A DNA stretch of 21,478 bases from Prorocentrum cordatum (Eukaryota; Sar; Dinophyceae; Prorocentrales; Prorocentraceae). The position numbers were made by a program, and so were the translations under genes. The DNA lies in contig CAUYUJ010019898.1 of the NCBI GenBank assembly GCA_963575745.1, forward strand, positions 147,178 through 168,655. Direction: 5' to 3'. Numbering within the stretch: position 1 is the stretch's first letter; the number at the start of each line of letters is the position of its first letter. The notes under the pieces are model-generated. The model was not told where the DNA came from, searched no databases, and saw only the letters and a list, made by a program, of their open reading frames with translations. Of the stretch, positions 9,531 through 17,704 are shown one piece after another.

Positions 9531-10374
9531 CGATGGACTCGGCGCGCTCTTCCTCGGTGTCCGACGGCGTTTCCCTCTTGCACCGCCGTCTCCTCGGCTC
9601 TGCGGGCGCGGCCTTGCCACCTTGCTCCGCGTCTCTCTTGTCCGCGCCATTGTCGGCTGGGGCGTCGGTCAGCGCGGGCGCCTGACGGGCGGGGGGCAAC
9701 GCTGACTGGCCCGCGGTCTGCGGAGCCCATGACGCCTTCACCCCAGAGATCAACTCCTCGCTACCTGGCCCAAGCTCGCTCCGAGGCAAGGCCCCATCCG
9801 CCGCCCACCAGTCCTCCGGGTCGTAACTTGAAGGCCACGCTGTCAAGGATGCTGGGCCCACGAGAAACTGATCGGCCTGGAACGCGCCCACGCGCCTCTG
9901 GGCGAGGTCCGATCGTAAGGTAGGGCAGCGACTCTTCTCCAAGATCCAATACGTGTTCTGGCAAACTTGGAAAGTGCTGATCTTATTTCGCCACTAATTG
10001 AACGCTTTCTTGGTCGCCCTGCCGTAATTCCTCGCATCTCAGCTCCTTCAGTGCCACGTGCAAACGCACCTCGCCCTCTGACGGGGTGATTTATGTGTCT
10101 TTTTGTTTCCGAAGGGCTAGCACGGCAGACTCGCGATCCTTCGAGGCGGCGGATGCATCGGCCATCGCTTGTCGGGCCTGTTCCTCCAATAACGACACGC
10201 TGCAGGAGAAGGTTTCCATATCGCGGAGTGCGGGTGGTGAAACTGGCGAACTCCGCCCTCGAGCCTGTGGCTGCCGCTACCCTGGGGGGTCATGCAATGT
10301 CTGGGCTTCGCCGCGATCGTCGGCCTGCAACATTACGAAATGGCTTCAAAATGTTCTTGCATGATCTGAAATAT
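9472..10374 (-). pseudogene. Broken hypothetical ORF with coiled-coil-like start
   Basis: Reading from 10374 downward, one minus frame gives ALRDMETFSCSVSLLEEQ, ARQAMADASAASKDRESAV, then TPSEGEVRLHVALKELRC and LPEHVLDLGEESLPYL. The Glu/Ala/Leu/Arg-rich start suggests a coiled coil. The frame is interrupted by TAG (plus 10277-10279) and two TAA codons (plus 10091-10093 and 9983-9985). Near 9895 it shifts to a frame giving VGAFQADQFLVGPASLTAWP, SYDPEDWWAADGALP, then a Pro/Ala-rich and Arg-rich tail ending at 9472. I do not recognise the family. Long non-LTR elements often carry a coiled-coil ORF1, and the abutting LINE makes an ORF1 origin possible, but the strand is opposite. Low-copy host gene decay is the alternative. 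Confidence 0.6.
9511..9526. repeat. Small inverted repeat at the LINE / minus-ORF junction
   Basis: TTCAAT, a GGCT loop and ATTGAA form a perfect 6-bp inverted repeat. It sits where the plus-strand LINE text (DIQWLLK) meets the minus-strand ORF text (SIDTSIAIECL). Confidence 0.7.
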
Positions 10375-10830
10375 TCTTGAAGAGCCTCGAATTGCCTTAC
10401 ATTGCATTTGAGCGTTTAACGGCCTTGCATGGCCTTACGTCGCCCGGCACTGCCCTCATGCGCCACGCGTTCGATTCTGAGGACCCCGAGCCACTGGGGC
10501 CCTGGCGGGAGGGCCCCGAGCCCGAGCCCCGGCGGGGGCCCCAGCGGGAGGAACCCGAGCCCTGGGGGCCCTGAAACTCAGGAGACCCCGAACCCGTGGA
10601 GCCCCTATTCACCAAGCGTGGTTCCTTTGCCCTGAGATGCCCAAGCCCTGAGAAACCCAGGCGGGAACGGACTGGCACGAGCTCCACTGCCGAAAGGCAT
10701 CTGATCATGAACACGGTGGAAGCACGCGCTTACATAACAACGCAGGATGCAAAATGCGCAATGAGAGGCGTTCAACTAGCCTCGCTATTAGAAGCCAAAG
10801 AATACGCAGTGAGACTAATTATTTAAACAA
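10375..10830. other. Gene-free stretch with CCCGAGCC-type degenerate repeat
   Basis: Between about 10480 and 10600, variants of CCCGAGCC, CCCGAGCCC and GGGGCCC recur, giving Glu/Pro/Gly-rich shadow frames. The remainder shows no coding signal. Confidence 0.6.
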
Positions 10831-10835
10831 TCTTG

Positions 10836-10930
10836 GGAAATCCGCGACGCCGCGTCGCACGTTTCCCCCTGCGCCGCCGCCCTGGAAATCCGCGACGCCG
10901 CGCAGCGTTTTACCCCTCCTGGAACAGATC
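10836..10930. repeat. Two-copy 48-bp tandem repeat with 19-bp perfect core
   Basis: GGAAATCCGCGACGCCGCG occurs at 10836-10854 and again at 10884-10902. The sequence after each core is also similar (GTTTCCCCCT versus GTTTTACCCCT), so the unit is about 48 bp. It lies between two minus-strand coding remnants and overlaps no supported gene. Confidence 0.85.
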
Positions 10931-11250
10931 AGGCGTGGACGCTCGCTCAGCAAGGCGGTGGCGCTCATTCAAAACTGATGCCCGATCGACAGAAGACAAA
11001 TTGCACTCATCTTAGCGGTCGGATTCATCTCAGCAACGCGCCGAGGATGGCCAGGGGGGTTGGTCGAGCCTTCTTGCGCGGCACAGCGCACGAGGCCCTT
11101 CCAAGGCTTCTGATGAGAAGCGCCCTGCCCTCTGAGAAGCCTCATCCTATCCCCCCATGGCCCCCCGTCGGCGCGCCGCCGAGCAACGCTAAGCATCTGT
11201 CCGATCTTTGCATCTTTGCATCAGCGCCCAAATGGCCAGGACTCGGCCGT
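10931..11250. other. Intergenic stretch, nothing recognised
   Basis: GC-rich, with only short open frames of no recognisable content. A small direct repeat (CTTTGCATCTTTGCATC) lies at about 11206-11222, just downstream of the minus-strand gene end. Confidence 0.55.
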
Positions 11251-12640
11251 TCACTCGAAGGAAGACTGCAGACGTCGGCTCGCAGGGTCCGCAACTCTCT
11301 GGCGAAAACTGCTTTCCGGCTCGACTTGCTCTCCGCCAAATTGTTTTCCTGGGCTCGCGAGAGCACCCGCGCTCTCAGCAGGAGCCCGGCGCGCACTGGC
11401 GCGGCCTTTGTCTCCCCGTACTCCGACGGCCGAAGCGTTTTCGACATCCGAGATGCCCCCGGCAGAGATGCCTCTCTCCAGCGGTTCGCGATGGAGAGCT
11501 TGAGATCTGGATGCGCGGGGTGGTCTGTAAGGTTGAAAATACATGTTCAACGACGACGCGCACGACCCTGGCGCCGCCTGCGGCTGCGCGGGCCCATCGT
11601 CGTCATCCGACCCCCCGCTGTCGCCAGAGGAAGCGACGCCGGCGCCTCCATCAGTTGGGACCCCTGCGCCACCGAGGTCGGACGCCAATGACTCATCATC
11701 GCGACAGAGCGAGCCGTCTGCTGAGCTGCACTCGGGGCACTCGATGTCCTCGTCGTCATTGTCATCGAGACCCCCCTCGTCGCAGGCGCCCTCGTCAAGC
11801 ATTTTGGGGCGCCGCTGCGGCGGGGGGGCGTCGGGGGCCAACGCGCAAGCGAGGAGGCGGAGGCGCGCGCGCCGCGAATCCCGCGACGCAAGCTGGAAGG
11901 TGACGTCGCGCAGTGCGAAAGGCTGAGACGGGCAAATGCAAATGCCACTCGTCTGCAACGCAGAACGCACCGGCGAGACCTGCTGCGACAAGGCCCTCTG
12001 CAAGTCAAGCTGAAAATGGCGCGGCCCCGCGCCGGGAACCTTCGTGAGCGGCAGGAGGCGAACATCAGTTCCGATCCCTGCCATGAACGCAAGCAGCCCC
12101 ACTTCCCCCTGCCCCATGCAACGCCACCCAGCAGGCCGACGCCGCAGGGCTGGGACGCGGCAAGACGCTATCCCGCAGCAGGTTTCTCCTCAATGGACGC
12201 GAGAGACTCGACACGTGAATGGCATTTCTTGCGGCATCATGAGGCACTCTCAGGCACCGCCCGAAACTCGTCGCCGCGCGCGTCGAGCCACTGCAGCCAC
12301 TCGGACAGTGGACATGGCAGCGCTGATGCCTTGGCTCGCTGCAGCGCCGTCCATTTCTGCTCCTTCAGCCCTGCCAACTCAACTGTAAGCGCCGGCGTGT
12401 TCTCTGCGATATACTCGTATAGCCTTGCCGCATCGCCTTCGTGAACTACCCCTTCGCTTCCTCGCAGGAATGAGTCTGACGCCACACGCGGCCTCTGGGG
12501 CGCCGCAATGCATCGGGCAGTTTTGGACCGCCAGCGCGCGGCCGTTCATTCGCAACGCCCGGCGATGCTCCGCGGCGGCTTCCGCGACGTCCGAAACGCG
12601 GGAACGCTGCCCCGCGACCCCCCCCCCACGCCACTCCGTC
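11251..12640 (-). CDS. Unrecognised GC3-rich protein-coding region with several frame changes
   Basis: Read from 12640 down, four successive minus frames look coding by their G/C-rich third positions: SDVAEAAAEHRRALRMNGRA to about 12470; FLRGSEGVVHEGDAARLYEY through LSEWLQWLDARGDEFRAVP to 12237; a short DAARNAIHVSSLSRPLRRN stretch; then a 288-residue open frame 12117-11251 starting MGQGEVGLLAFMAGIGTDV. The last part has an acidic segment (LDDNDDEDIECPECSSADG) with one CPEC pair, too little for a zinc finger call, and a Ser/Asp-rich segment. I recognise no family. The frame changes could be indel decay, assembly errors or unrecognised short introns. Coding potential is strongest for 12485-12237 and 12117-11530. 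Confidence 0.5.
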
Positions 12641-12980
12641 TGGAAGCGGTCGCTCGCAGCAGTGATCACGACTGCCATCGTGCACCCGCTGGCCCTCCTC
12701 AAGATGGCGATTCCTTTCCCGTTCCGCGCCCCGCCCCCCCCCCCCCCCCCCCCCCCCCCCCTCGATCCGTCCATGGGAGCGATCGCTCGCAGCAGCGATC
12801 ACTACTGCCATCGCGCGCCCTCTGGCCCCCCTCGAGATGGCGACCCCCCCCCCCCGCCCTGCCTCGGCCCCCCCCCCCCCCCTTCCCCCCCTCAACCCCT
12901 CCATCTGGAAGCGGTCGCTCGCAATGGCGATCGCCGGTGCCATCGCGCCCCCCACGGCCCTCCTCTACACGGCGATGAGA
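12640..12980. repeat. Three copies of a ~125-bp unit with long poly-C
   Basis: A unit starting GGAAGCGGTCGCTCGCA (copies near 12642 and 12908; a diverged copy near 12775) continues with GATCAC-ACTGCCATCG, then a CCTCMTCRAGATGGCGA segment and a poly-C run. The first poly-C run (about 12734-12761) is near 28 bases; shorter runs follow near 12846 and 12870-12890. The third copy is diverged in the GATCAC part. Poly-C length is error-prone in sequencing, so unit length is approximate. Confidence 0.85.
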
Positions 12981-13430
12981 CCTTGAAGGGGCGACGGAAA
13001 ATCATCTGCCCTTGCTTTCTTCTGATATATCCAAGCCCGCAGACTTCACAACAAAACATCAAAATATCATCGATCACCCACGGTACGAGGATGTTATGTT
13101 TTTTTTGCGTGTAAAGAGCAACATAAAGCCAAGGTTTCATCACTCTTGCATCGCTTACTTCTTAAATGTTTCACCACTCCAATTCGACGCTCGGAATGCG
13201 TCCCCGCGTGGTTCCAGCAAAATGTAAATACAATGCTTGAAAGCAAAGAACTTGCACTGAACAGGCCGCCTGCGGTGAGCACCGCAGAGGCCGAGCGACG
13301 CTCTGCCAACGCAGACGGCGCTGCCCCGGGAGCACGCGCACGCCCCGCGCCTCCGCTGGACACCATTGCGCAACGGAAGCTCAATGAGACAAGACACCAT
13401 CACACCGATTTGCCATAGTAAGTTGAGCTC
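12981..13430. other. Intergenic stretch, nothing recognised
   Basis: The first half is AT-richer (CAAAATATCATCGATCACCC, TTATGTTTTTTTTGCG), the second GC-rich. Open frames on both strands lack recognisable content. Confidence 0.55.
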
Positions 13431-13432
13431 CC

Positions 13433-14818
13433 TCACGCAGCAGTCACAGCCTTCATGCGCACAGCGTGCCCATTCACCAGCGACTGCGTCTCCACCGCGA
13501 CCTTCTTCACCAACGCGTCGAGCATCTGAGACACTGAGCCACGCTGAGCCGCGATCTGGCCCTCGTTGTATTCCTGCTTCAGCTCGCCGACGTCTATGCT
13601 CAAGAACGTCTGCGTGAAGGGGTCGCACGCCACTGCCCTCTCAAGCGCAGCGATGGCACAAATCAGGTCGTTATGGGAGTGCTCGTCGATAGCCCATTCC
13701 CATTCAGTCGTAGATTTGATGACCGCCTGTAGCGTCTGCGCCCCTCATACAGCTGCCTTGTAATAGGACTTGTCCATGTTGGCGGGGACCATCGGGCTGC
13801 TCTGTTTCTTGGCCACGTTCGGCTGCTCGCGCGCCTCTGCTGCCCCCCTCATCCCGGCCGCTGCCTTGCCCTTGGCTTTCGGCGCGGCGCCCCTCTCGGG
13901 CTCTGGCTCGATCTCACCATCCAGGGGCTCACCCGCGCCACCTGCGCCGATAGCTGGAGCGCCCTTGCCGCTGGGAGCGGGCCATTCCGCGGAACCGCCA
14001 TCTTTTGCGAGCCTCTGCTGCCTCATCCCCCATCCGCCCGCGCGAAGATCTCAGAATGGCTCTTCCATCGCCATCGCATTCCACCGCCCCCGCGCGTCGC
14101 CCCACTCGATCCAAGGCCCCCCCGAGGCAGTGCACTTAGTCACGCGCTTGGCGGTGTCCTCTGGGCCCTCCTTCTTCAGCATGTCCTCGATGCTCGTCAT
14201 ATTGCCCTTGCTCTTGCCCAAGTAGGTGGGGCTCCCCTCCTTCTCCTTGACATCGATGACCCGGTTGAATTTATCGCGGGCCCACCGCTTGCGGAAGTTC
14301 CCTCGTTGAGAGTTCGCCCCCTTGCGGCCCGGGCGCCCCCCCCGCCCCCCTCTGGGCCCCAGGCGAACTCGCTGCGCAGCGGGCGCCTCATGCCCGCGCC
14401 CTTCGTCGTAGCATCATCGAGCAACGCGAGACGGCGATTGTCAGCCCTCTTTTTCTCTGCCCCCCCCCCTGGGAGGCGCCTCCCCGACAATCTCCTGGAT
14501 CGAGGCGCCCGACCTAGAAACCTCGGCACCTCGCTGCCCATGAGCAGCGCCTGCTGCCACAGGCTCGGCACCGCCTTCAACGCCAACATGCGCAGGGGCG
14601 CTCTCAGCGGACACGCTGCATGGGGCCGGAGCAGAATGCTGCAGAGATGGGGCGAACACTGAAGCAAGCGCTGCCTGGGCCGAAGGCTGCGCCTGAAAGG
14701 CGGGCCCCATCCCTGAGATTGGGGTCCGGGGGCAAGGCTCAATGCCTAAATTTCTGGTTGAAGTTAGCTCCCCCGCGGGGGGCGTGCGCTCCTGGCGAAG
14801 GCCCATTTGTTCAATCAT
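13433..14818 (-). pseudogene. Broken unrecognised ORF, about 450 codons in three frames
   Basis: From 14818 downward, frame A is Ala/Pro/Ser-rich (QPSAQAALASVFAPSLQHSA, GASIQEIVGEAPP) to a 10-C run at 14460. Frame B gives EKKRADNRRLALLDDATTKG and MRRPLRSEFAWGPEGG to the C runs at 14336-14350. Frame C gives NFRKRWARDKFNRVIDVKEK, GNMTSIEDMLKKEGPED and ASGGPWIEWGDARGRWNAMA. An in-frame TGA (plus 14051-14053) follows, then MRQQRLAKDGGSAEW, an Ala/Lys/Gly linker and MDKSYYKAAV. A second TGA (13745-13747) precedes EWEWAIDEHSHNDLICAIAA and QTFLSIDVGELKQEYNEGQI, and the frame stops at 13433. The stretches after each stop are protein-like in the same frame, so they belong together. Both frame changes sit on homopolymers, so sequencing error is possible. 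Family unknown. Confidence 0.65.
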
Positions 14819-15054
14819 CTAAAATCTCCCCCCCCCCCATCCTCCGCCCCCCCCTTCATGCGCCCGGACTGTCGCCGCTTCTCGGGCAATGCGTCGTGGA
14901 TGGGCGCACCCGGCCAGAAGCGGGCCCCCGAACGCGCGGTCGCCACCGCGCGTCGGTCACAACGACGATCATTTCATCGATCAGCGAAGCAGTTGATGTC
15001 GCGCAGCTGCAGTGGCCACCGCAGGAAAGTGCGCGCTGAAATGCCCGATCGATA
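14819..15054. other. Stretch between divergent coding regions; possible lost first exon
   Basis: Begins with two C runs (about 14828-14856). From about 14858 to 14950 a plus frame starting MRPDCRRFSGNASWMG has G/C-rich third positions and could be an upstream exon of the Tpt1 gene, but I could not join it in phase to the acceptor at 15075. Confidence 0.3.
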
Positions 15055-15075
15055 TTTGCCTTTTTGCCGCCCCAG
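15055..15075 (+). promoter_or_regulatory. Candidate 3' splice acceptor for the Tpt1 exon
   Basis: A pyrimidine-rich run ending in CCCCAG, followed by GAG in the Tpt1 frame. It would explain why the domain frame has no ATG and a stop just upstream. No matching donor was found in phase; dinoflagellate introns can use non-GT donors, so the 5' exon cannot be placed by eye. Confidence 0.4.
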
Positions 15076-15798
15076 GAGCCCGAGAATTCCAGGCGGTTCG
15101 TCGCGTGCGCTTGTCGGCGCGGCGGAGCCGACTGGGGAACACAGCGGGGCAAAAATGGTTGGTTTGATAGCGAGGACATCCTGCGGCCGACGCCTAATCT
15201 GAAATGGCCCTGCGACGACCTGGACGCTGCGGCTCAGATTGACAAGGGGGGCCGGCTCGAGCTGACGGAGTTCGACGGTGGCTCGCGAATCAGGGCTTGC
15301 CGGGGGCATTCCTTTGCAGCGCCAGACGAGAGCTGCGAGCAGGTGGCGCCATGGGCTGGCGACGTCATCCACGGGGCCTCCGACAACTACTGGGGCGCGA
15401 TCGCCCAACGCGGCATTCGCCCGACGGGCAGGAACCACGCGCACACGGGGGCGACCCTCGGCGCGCTGCGCCCCGACAGCACCATGCCCATATACATCGA
15501 CACTGGCAAGTGGTTCCAAGCTGGTCGCAGCATCCTCGAGGCGCCCAATGGCGTCTTCCTCGGCAAGGCACCGATCGAGGTGGAGTACTCCGCCTGTGTC
15601 CGGCACGTTCGAGAGGAACGAGGCGCGCTCAAAGATCTTCGCGCAATCGAAGTTCAATATGCGGCGAAGTACTCCAGGGCCAAGCAGACTGAGATGGGCA
15701 CGAGGACTCTGGAGTGCCCGACCTGGGCGCATGCACCCCGGGAGGCGGAGGCGAAGCATCGTGGAGCAGTACTTGGTCCTCCTGACGCGATGGGCTGA
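15064..15798 (+). CDS. RNA 2'-phosphotransferase, Tpt1/KptA family
   Basis: Tpt1 transfers the splice-junction 2'-phosphate of tRNA to NAD+, the last step of tRNA splicing in eukaryotes. Counting from the TTG at 15064, the domain spans about residues 10-172: GKNGWFDSEDIL, TEFDGGSRIRACRGHSF (conserved Arg77), DVIHGASDNYWGAIAQRGI, GRNHAHTG (conserved Arg123) and PIYIDTGKWFQAG then APNGVFLGKAP. The family's N-terminal Arg-His pair appears as Arg18-Arg19 (CGG CGC). There is no upstream ATG in frame: a TGA lies at 15037-15039, and TTTGCCTTTTTGCCGCCCCAG before codon 5 looks like a 3' splice site at 15075/15076, so the first exon is upstream or lost. After residue 172 the text no longer resembles Tpt1; codon third positions suggest a switch to frame 2 (about 15600-15655) and back to frame 1, ending at 15798. 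The fold assignment is confident; activity is not. Confidence 0.85.
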   Translation: MPPQEPENSRRFVACACRRGGADWGTQRGKNGWFDSEDILRPTPNLKWPCDDLDAAAQIDKGGRLELTEFDGGSRIRACRGHSFAAPDESCEQVAPWAGDVIHGASDNYWGAIAQRGIRPTGRNHAHTGATLGALRPDSTMPIYIDTGKWFQAGRSILEAPNGVFLGKAPIEVEYSACVRHVREERGALKDLRAIEVQYAAKYSRAKQTEMGTRTLECPTWAHAPREAEAKHRGAVLGPPDAMG

Positions 15799-16289
15799 AA
15801 CCTCAGCAAGAGGCAATTCAACGGAGACTCGCTGGCGCGGAGGCGGTCGCTGCATTGTTTCGGGGAGAAGTCCAGGGGCGCCGCGCCCAGCGCTGACTGA
15901 GCAGCGCGTCAGAGACAGCAATCGCCTGCGGCGCTCGCCACGGGCAGCAGGCCGAGAAGCACCGAGCTTCTACCTCGGCAGCAGAAGCGGCCGAGCAGCG
16001 TTCGCAAAGGCACCCCTCCACTCCTCATCGCTTACGCTTCGCCCCCCAACCCCCTCCTCCCCCCCCCCCCATTTGCCCCCCCCCCCCCCCCCCCTTCTGT
16101 CTTGAGCCAGTGAGCGCGCGCGAGCGAGTGAAGAGTGAGTGAGTGAGTGGGCGGGCAACTTGAAGGACCCAACGCACAAGTGTCGAATTTAACTTGAATG
16201 CTGCCATGGCCGCACTGATCACTACTGGCACCATTTGCGCACTATTCAGGGACGCCCTCCAGCCAATGCGTGACTGCGTGAAAGGGCAG
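15799..16289. other. Gene-free stretch with long poly-C
   Basis: Downstream of the Tpt1 frame. C runs at about 16058-16069 and 16077-16094 are followed by GAGTGAGTGAGTGAGTG (about 16134-16149). A copy of the GATCACTAC element lies at 16212-16225. No coding signal. Confidence 0.65.
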
Positions 16290-16365
16290 GCGACTGAGTG
16301 CGTCAGTCAGTCAGCCAGTCGGTGATAGAGCCGTCAATCAGTCGGTCACCCAAGTCATTCAGTCA
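16290..16365. repeat. Degenerate (CAGT)n tetranucleotide repeat, left block
   Basis: GTCAGTCAGTCAGCCAGTCG and related GTCAATCAGTCGGTCA words, matching the block at 18567-18650. Confidence 0.85.
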
Positions 16366-16560
16366 GGACTATATGACTGCATGTATGTACGACTGTGCGG
16401 CTGCATGAGCTTATGATTGCATGTCTGTATGACTGTATTATTGTAGCACTGCTTGTCTGTATGACCGTATGAATGCATGACTGCATGCGTGCATGAGTGC
16501 ATGGCTGTGCTTACATGACTGCATGACTGCATGAGTGCACGAGTGCATGTGTCGAATAAC
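16366..16560. repeat. 8-bp minisatellite, GACTGCAT unit
   Basis: ACTGCATG and variants (ACTGTATG, AGTGCATG, ATTGCATG) repeat with an 8-bp period, clearest at about 16475-16550. Because 8 is not a multiple of three, the Cys/His/Met-rich minus frame across it is not maintained by codon structure and is probably fortuitous. Confidence 0.85.
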
Positions 16561-16679
16561 ATCAGCAAAACAAGGTAGTAGTATTACTATTAGTACCACT
16601 AGCATTATCACTATCACAACTACTCGTATCAAATTCTGCATATACCTATACGGCCACCCTTCGGGCGATAAGGAGGTGA

Positions 16680-16697
16680 GGGGGGGGGGGGGGGGGC
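16680..16697. repeat. Poly-G run
   Basis: About 18 consecutive G. It separates the 8-bp repeat region from the 12-bp array. Length is unreliable in most sequencing chemistries. Confidence 0.9.
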
Positions 16698-16704
16698 CAA
16701 CGTC

Positions 16705-17300
16705 GCACTCGATCGATCTCACTATCGAACTCACTGCCGTTCTCACAATCGATCTCAACCGAGCGACCTCACAATCGGTCGGACTATCGATGTCACTATC
16801 GAGCTCACAATCGATTTCACATTCGGTCTCGCTATTGATCTCCTAATCGATACCACAATTGATCTCACAATCGATCTCACATTCGATCTGACTATCGATC
16901 TCACTACCAAGCTCACTATCGATCTCATTATCGATCTCACATTCGGTCTCACTATCAATCTCACTATCGGTATCACGATCGATCTCACACTCGATCTCGC
17001 ATTCGGTATCACTATCGATCTCACCATCGAACGCACTTTCGATATCACTATCGATCTCACATTCGGTCTCACTATCGATCTCACTATCGATAGCACAACC
17101 GATCTCACAATCGACCTCACATTCGGTCTCATCATCGATCTCACGATCGAACTCACTACCGATCTCAATCGATCGATCTCACAATCGATCTGACTATCGA
17201 TCTCACATTCGATCTCACAATAGATCCCACAATCGATCTCACATTCGGTCTCACTATTTGTCCCACCATCGATATCACCATCGATATCACAAATGATCTC
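16705..17300. repeat. 12-bp tandem array (ATCGATCTCACA) with 60-bp higher-order period
   Basis: Units of CTCACAATCGAT, CTCACTATCGAT and CTCACATTCGGT follow each other without gap. The ATTCG variant starts at 16821, 16881, 16941, 17001, 17061 and 17121, exactly 60 bp apart, so five 12-bp units form a higher-order unit. After 17121 the register breaks with a two-base insertion near 17168. Minus-strand translation gives Arg-Ser-Ile-Val tetrapeptides. The 334-codon minus frame 16755-17759 is created by this array plus the CAT tract, and I do not call it a gene. Confidence 0.95.
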
Positions 17301-17321
17301 CCATTTTGTGGGCGGCGGTCG

Positions 17322-17343
17322 CGCAAGGCACGACCAACAGCCG
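17322..17343. repeat. Copy 1 of a dispersed ~21-bp element
   Basis: CGCAAGGCACGACC followed by AACAGCCG, which recurs at 20451-20471 with a single C deleted. It sits in the short unique island between the 12-bp array and the CAT tract. Confidence 0.7.
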
Positions 17344-17344
17344 T

Positions 17345-17704
17345 GAGTCCACGTCGTCATCATTATCATCGACATCACCATCAACATCGTCATCATCATC
17401 AGCGGCATCATGATCACATTCATCCTGATCATCAGCATCACCATCGTCATCATCAATGTCGTCATCATAACCACAAACATCAACACCATGAAGGCCATCA
17501 TCACCATCAGCATCGCACAATCGATCTCGCATTCGGACTCACTACCAATATCACAATCGATCTCGCAACCGACGTCATCATCATCATCATCAACAACATC
17601 AACATCATCATCAGCATCGCCATCATCAACATCATCATTATCACCATCATCATCATCATCACCATCATCATCCGAATCATCATCATAATTATCATCAACA
17701 TCAT
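17345..17704. repeat. (CAT)n trinucleotide tract with an embedded 12-bp-array island
   Basis: CAT/ATC triplets dominate, giving His-rich, Ile-rich and Asp-rich shadow frames. From about 17516 to 17572 the text reverts to the 12-bp array type (CAATCGATCTCGCATTCGG, TATCACAATCGATCTCGC), then CAT repeats resume. Confidence 0.93.

Noticed and set aside
16438-16568. Cys/His-rich minus-strand frame resembling a zinc-binding protein
   Set aside because: The Cys and His come from GCATGACT-type 8-bp repeats and have no consistent CxxC or HxxxH spacing.
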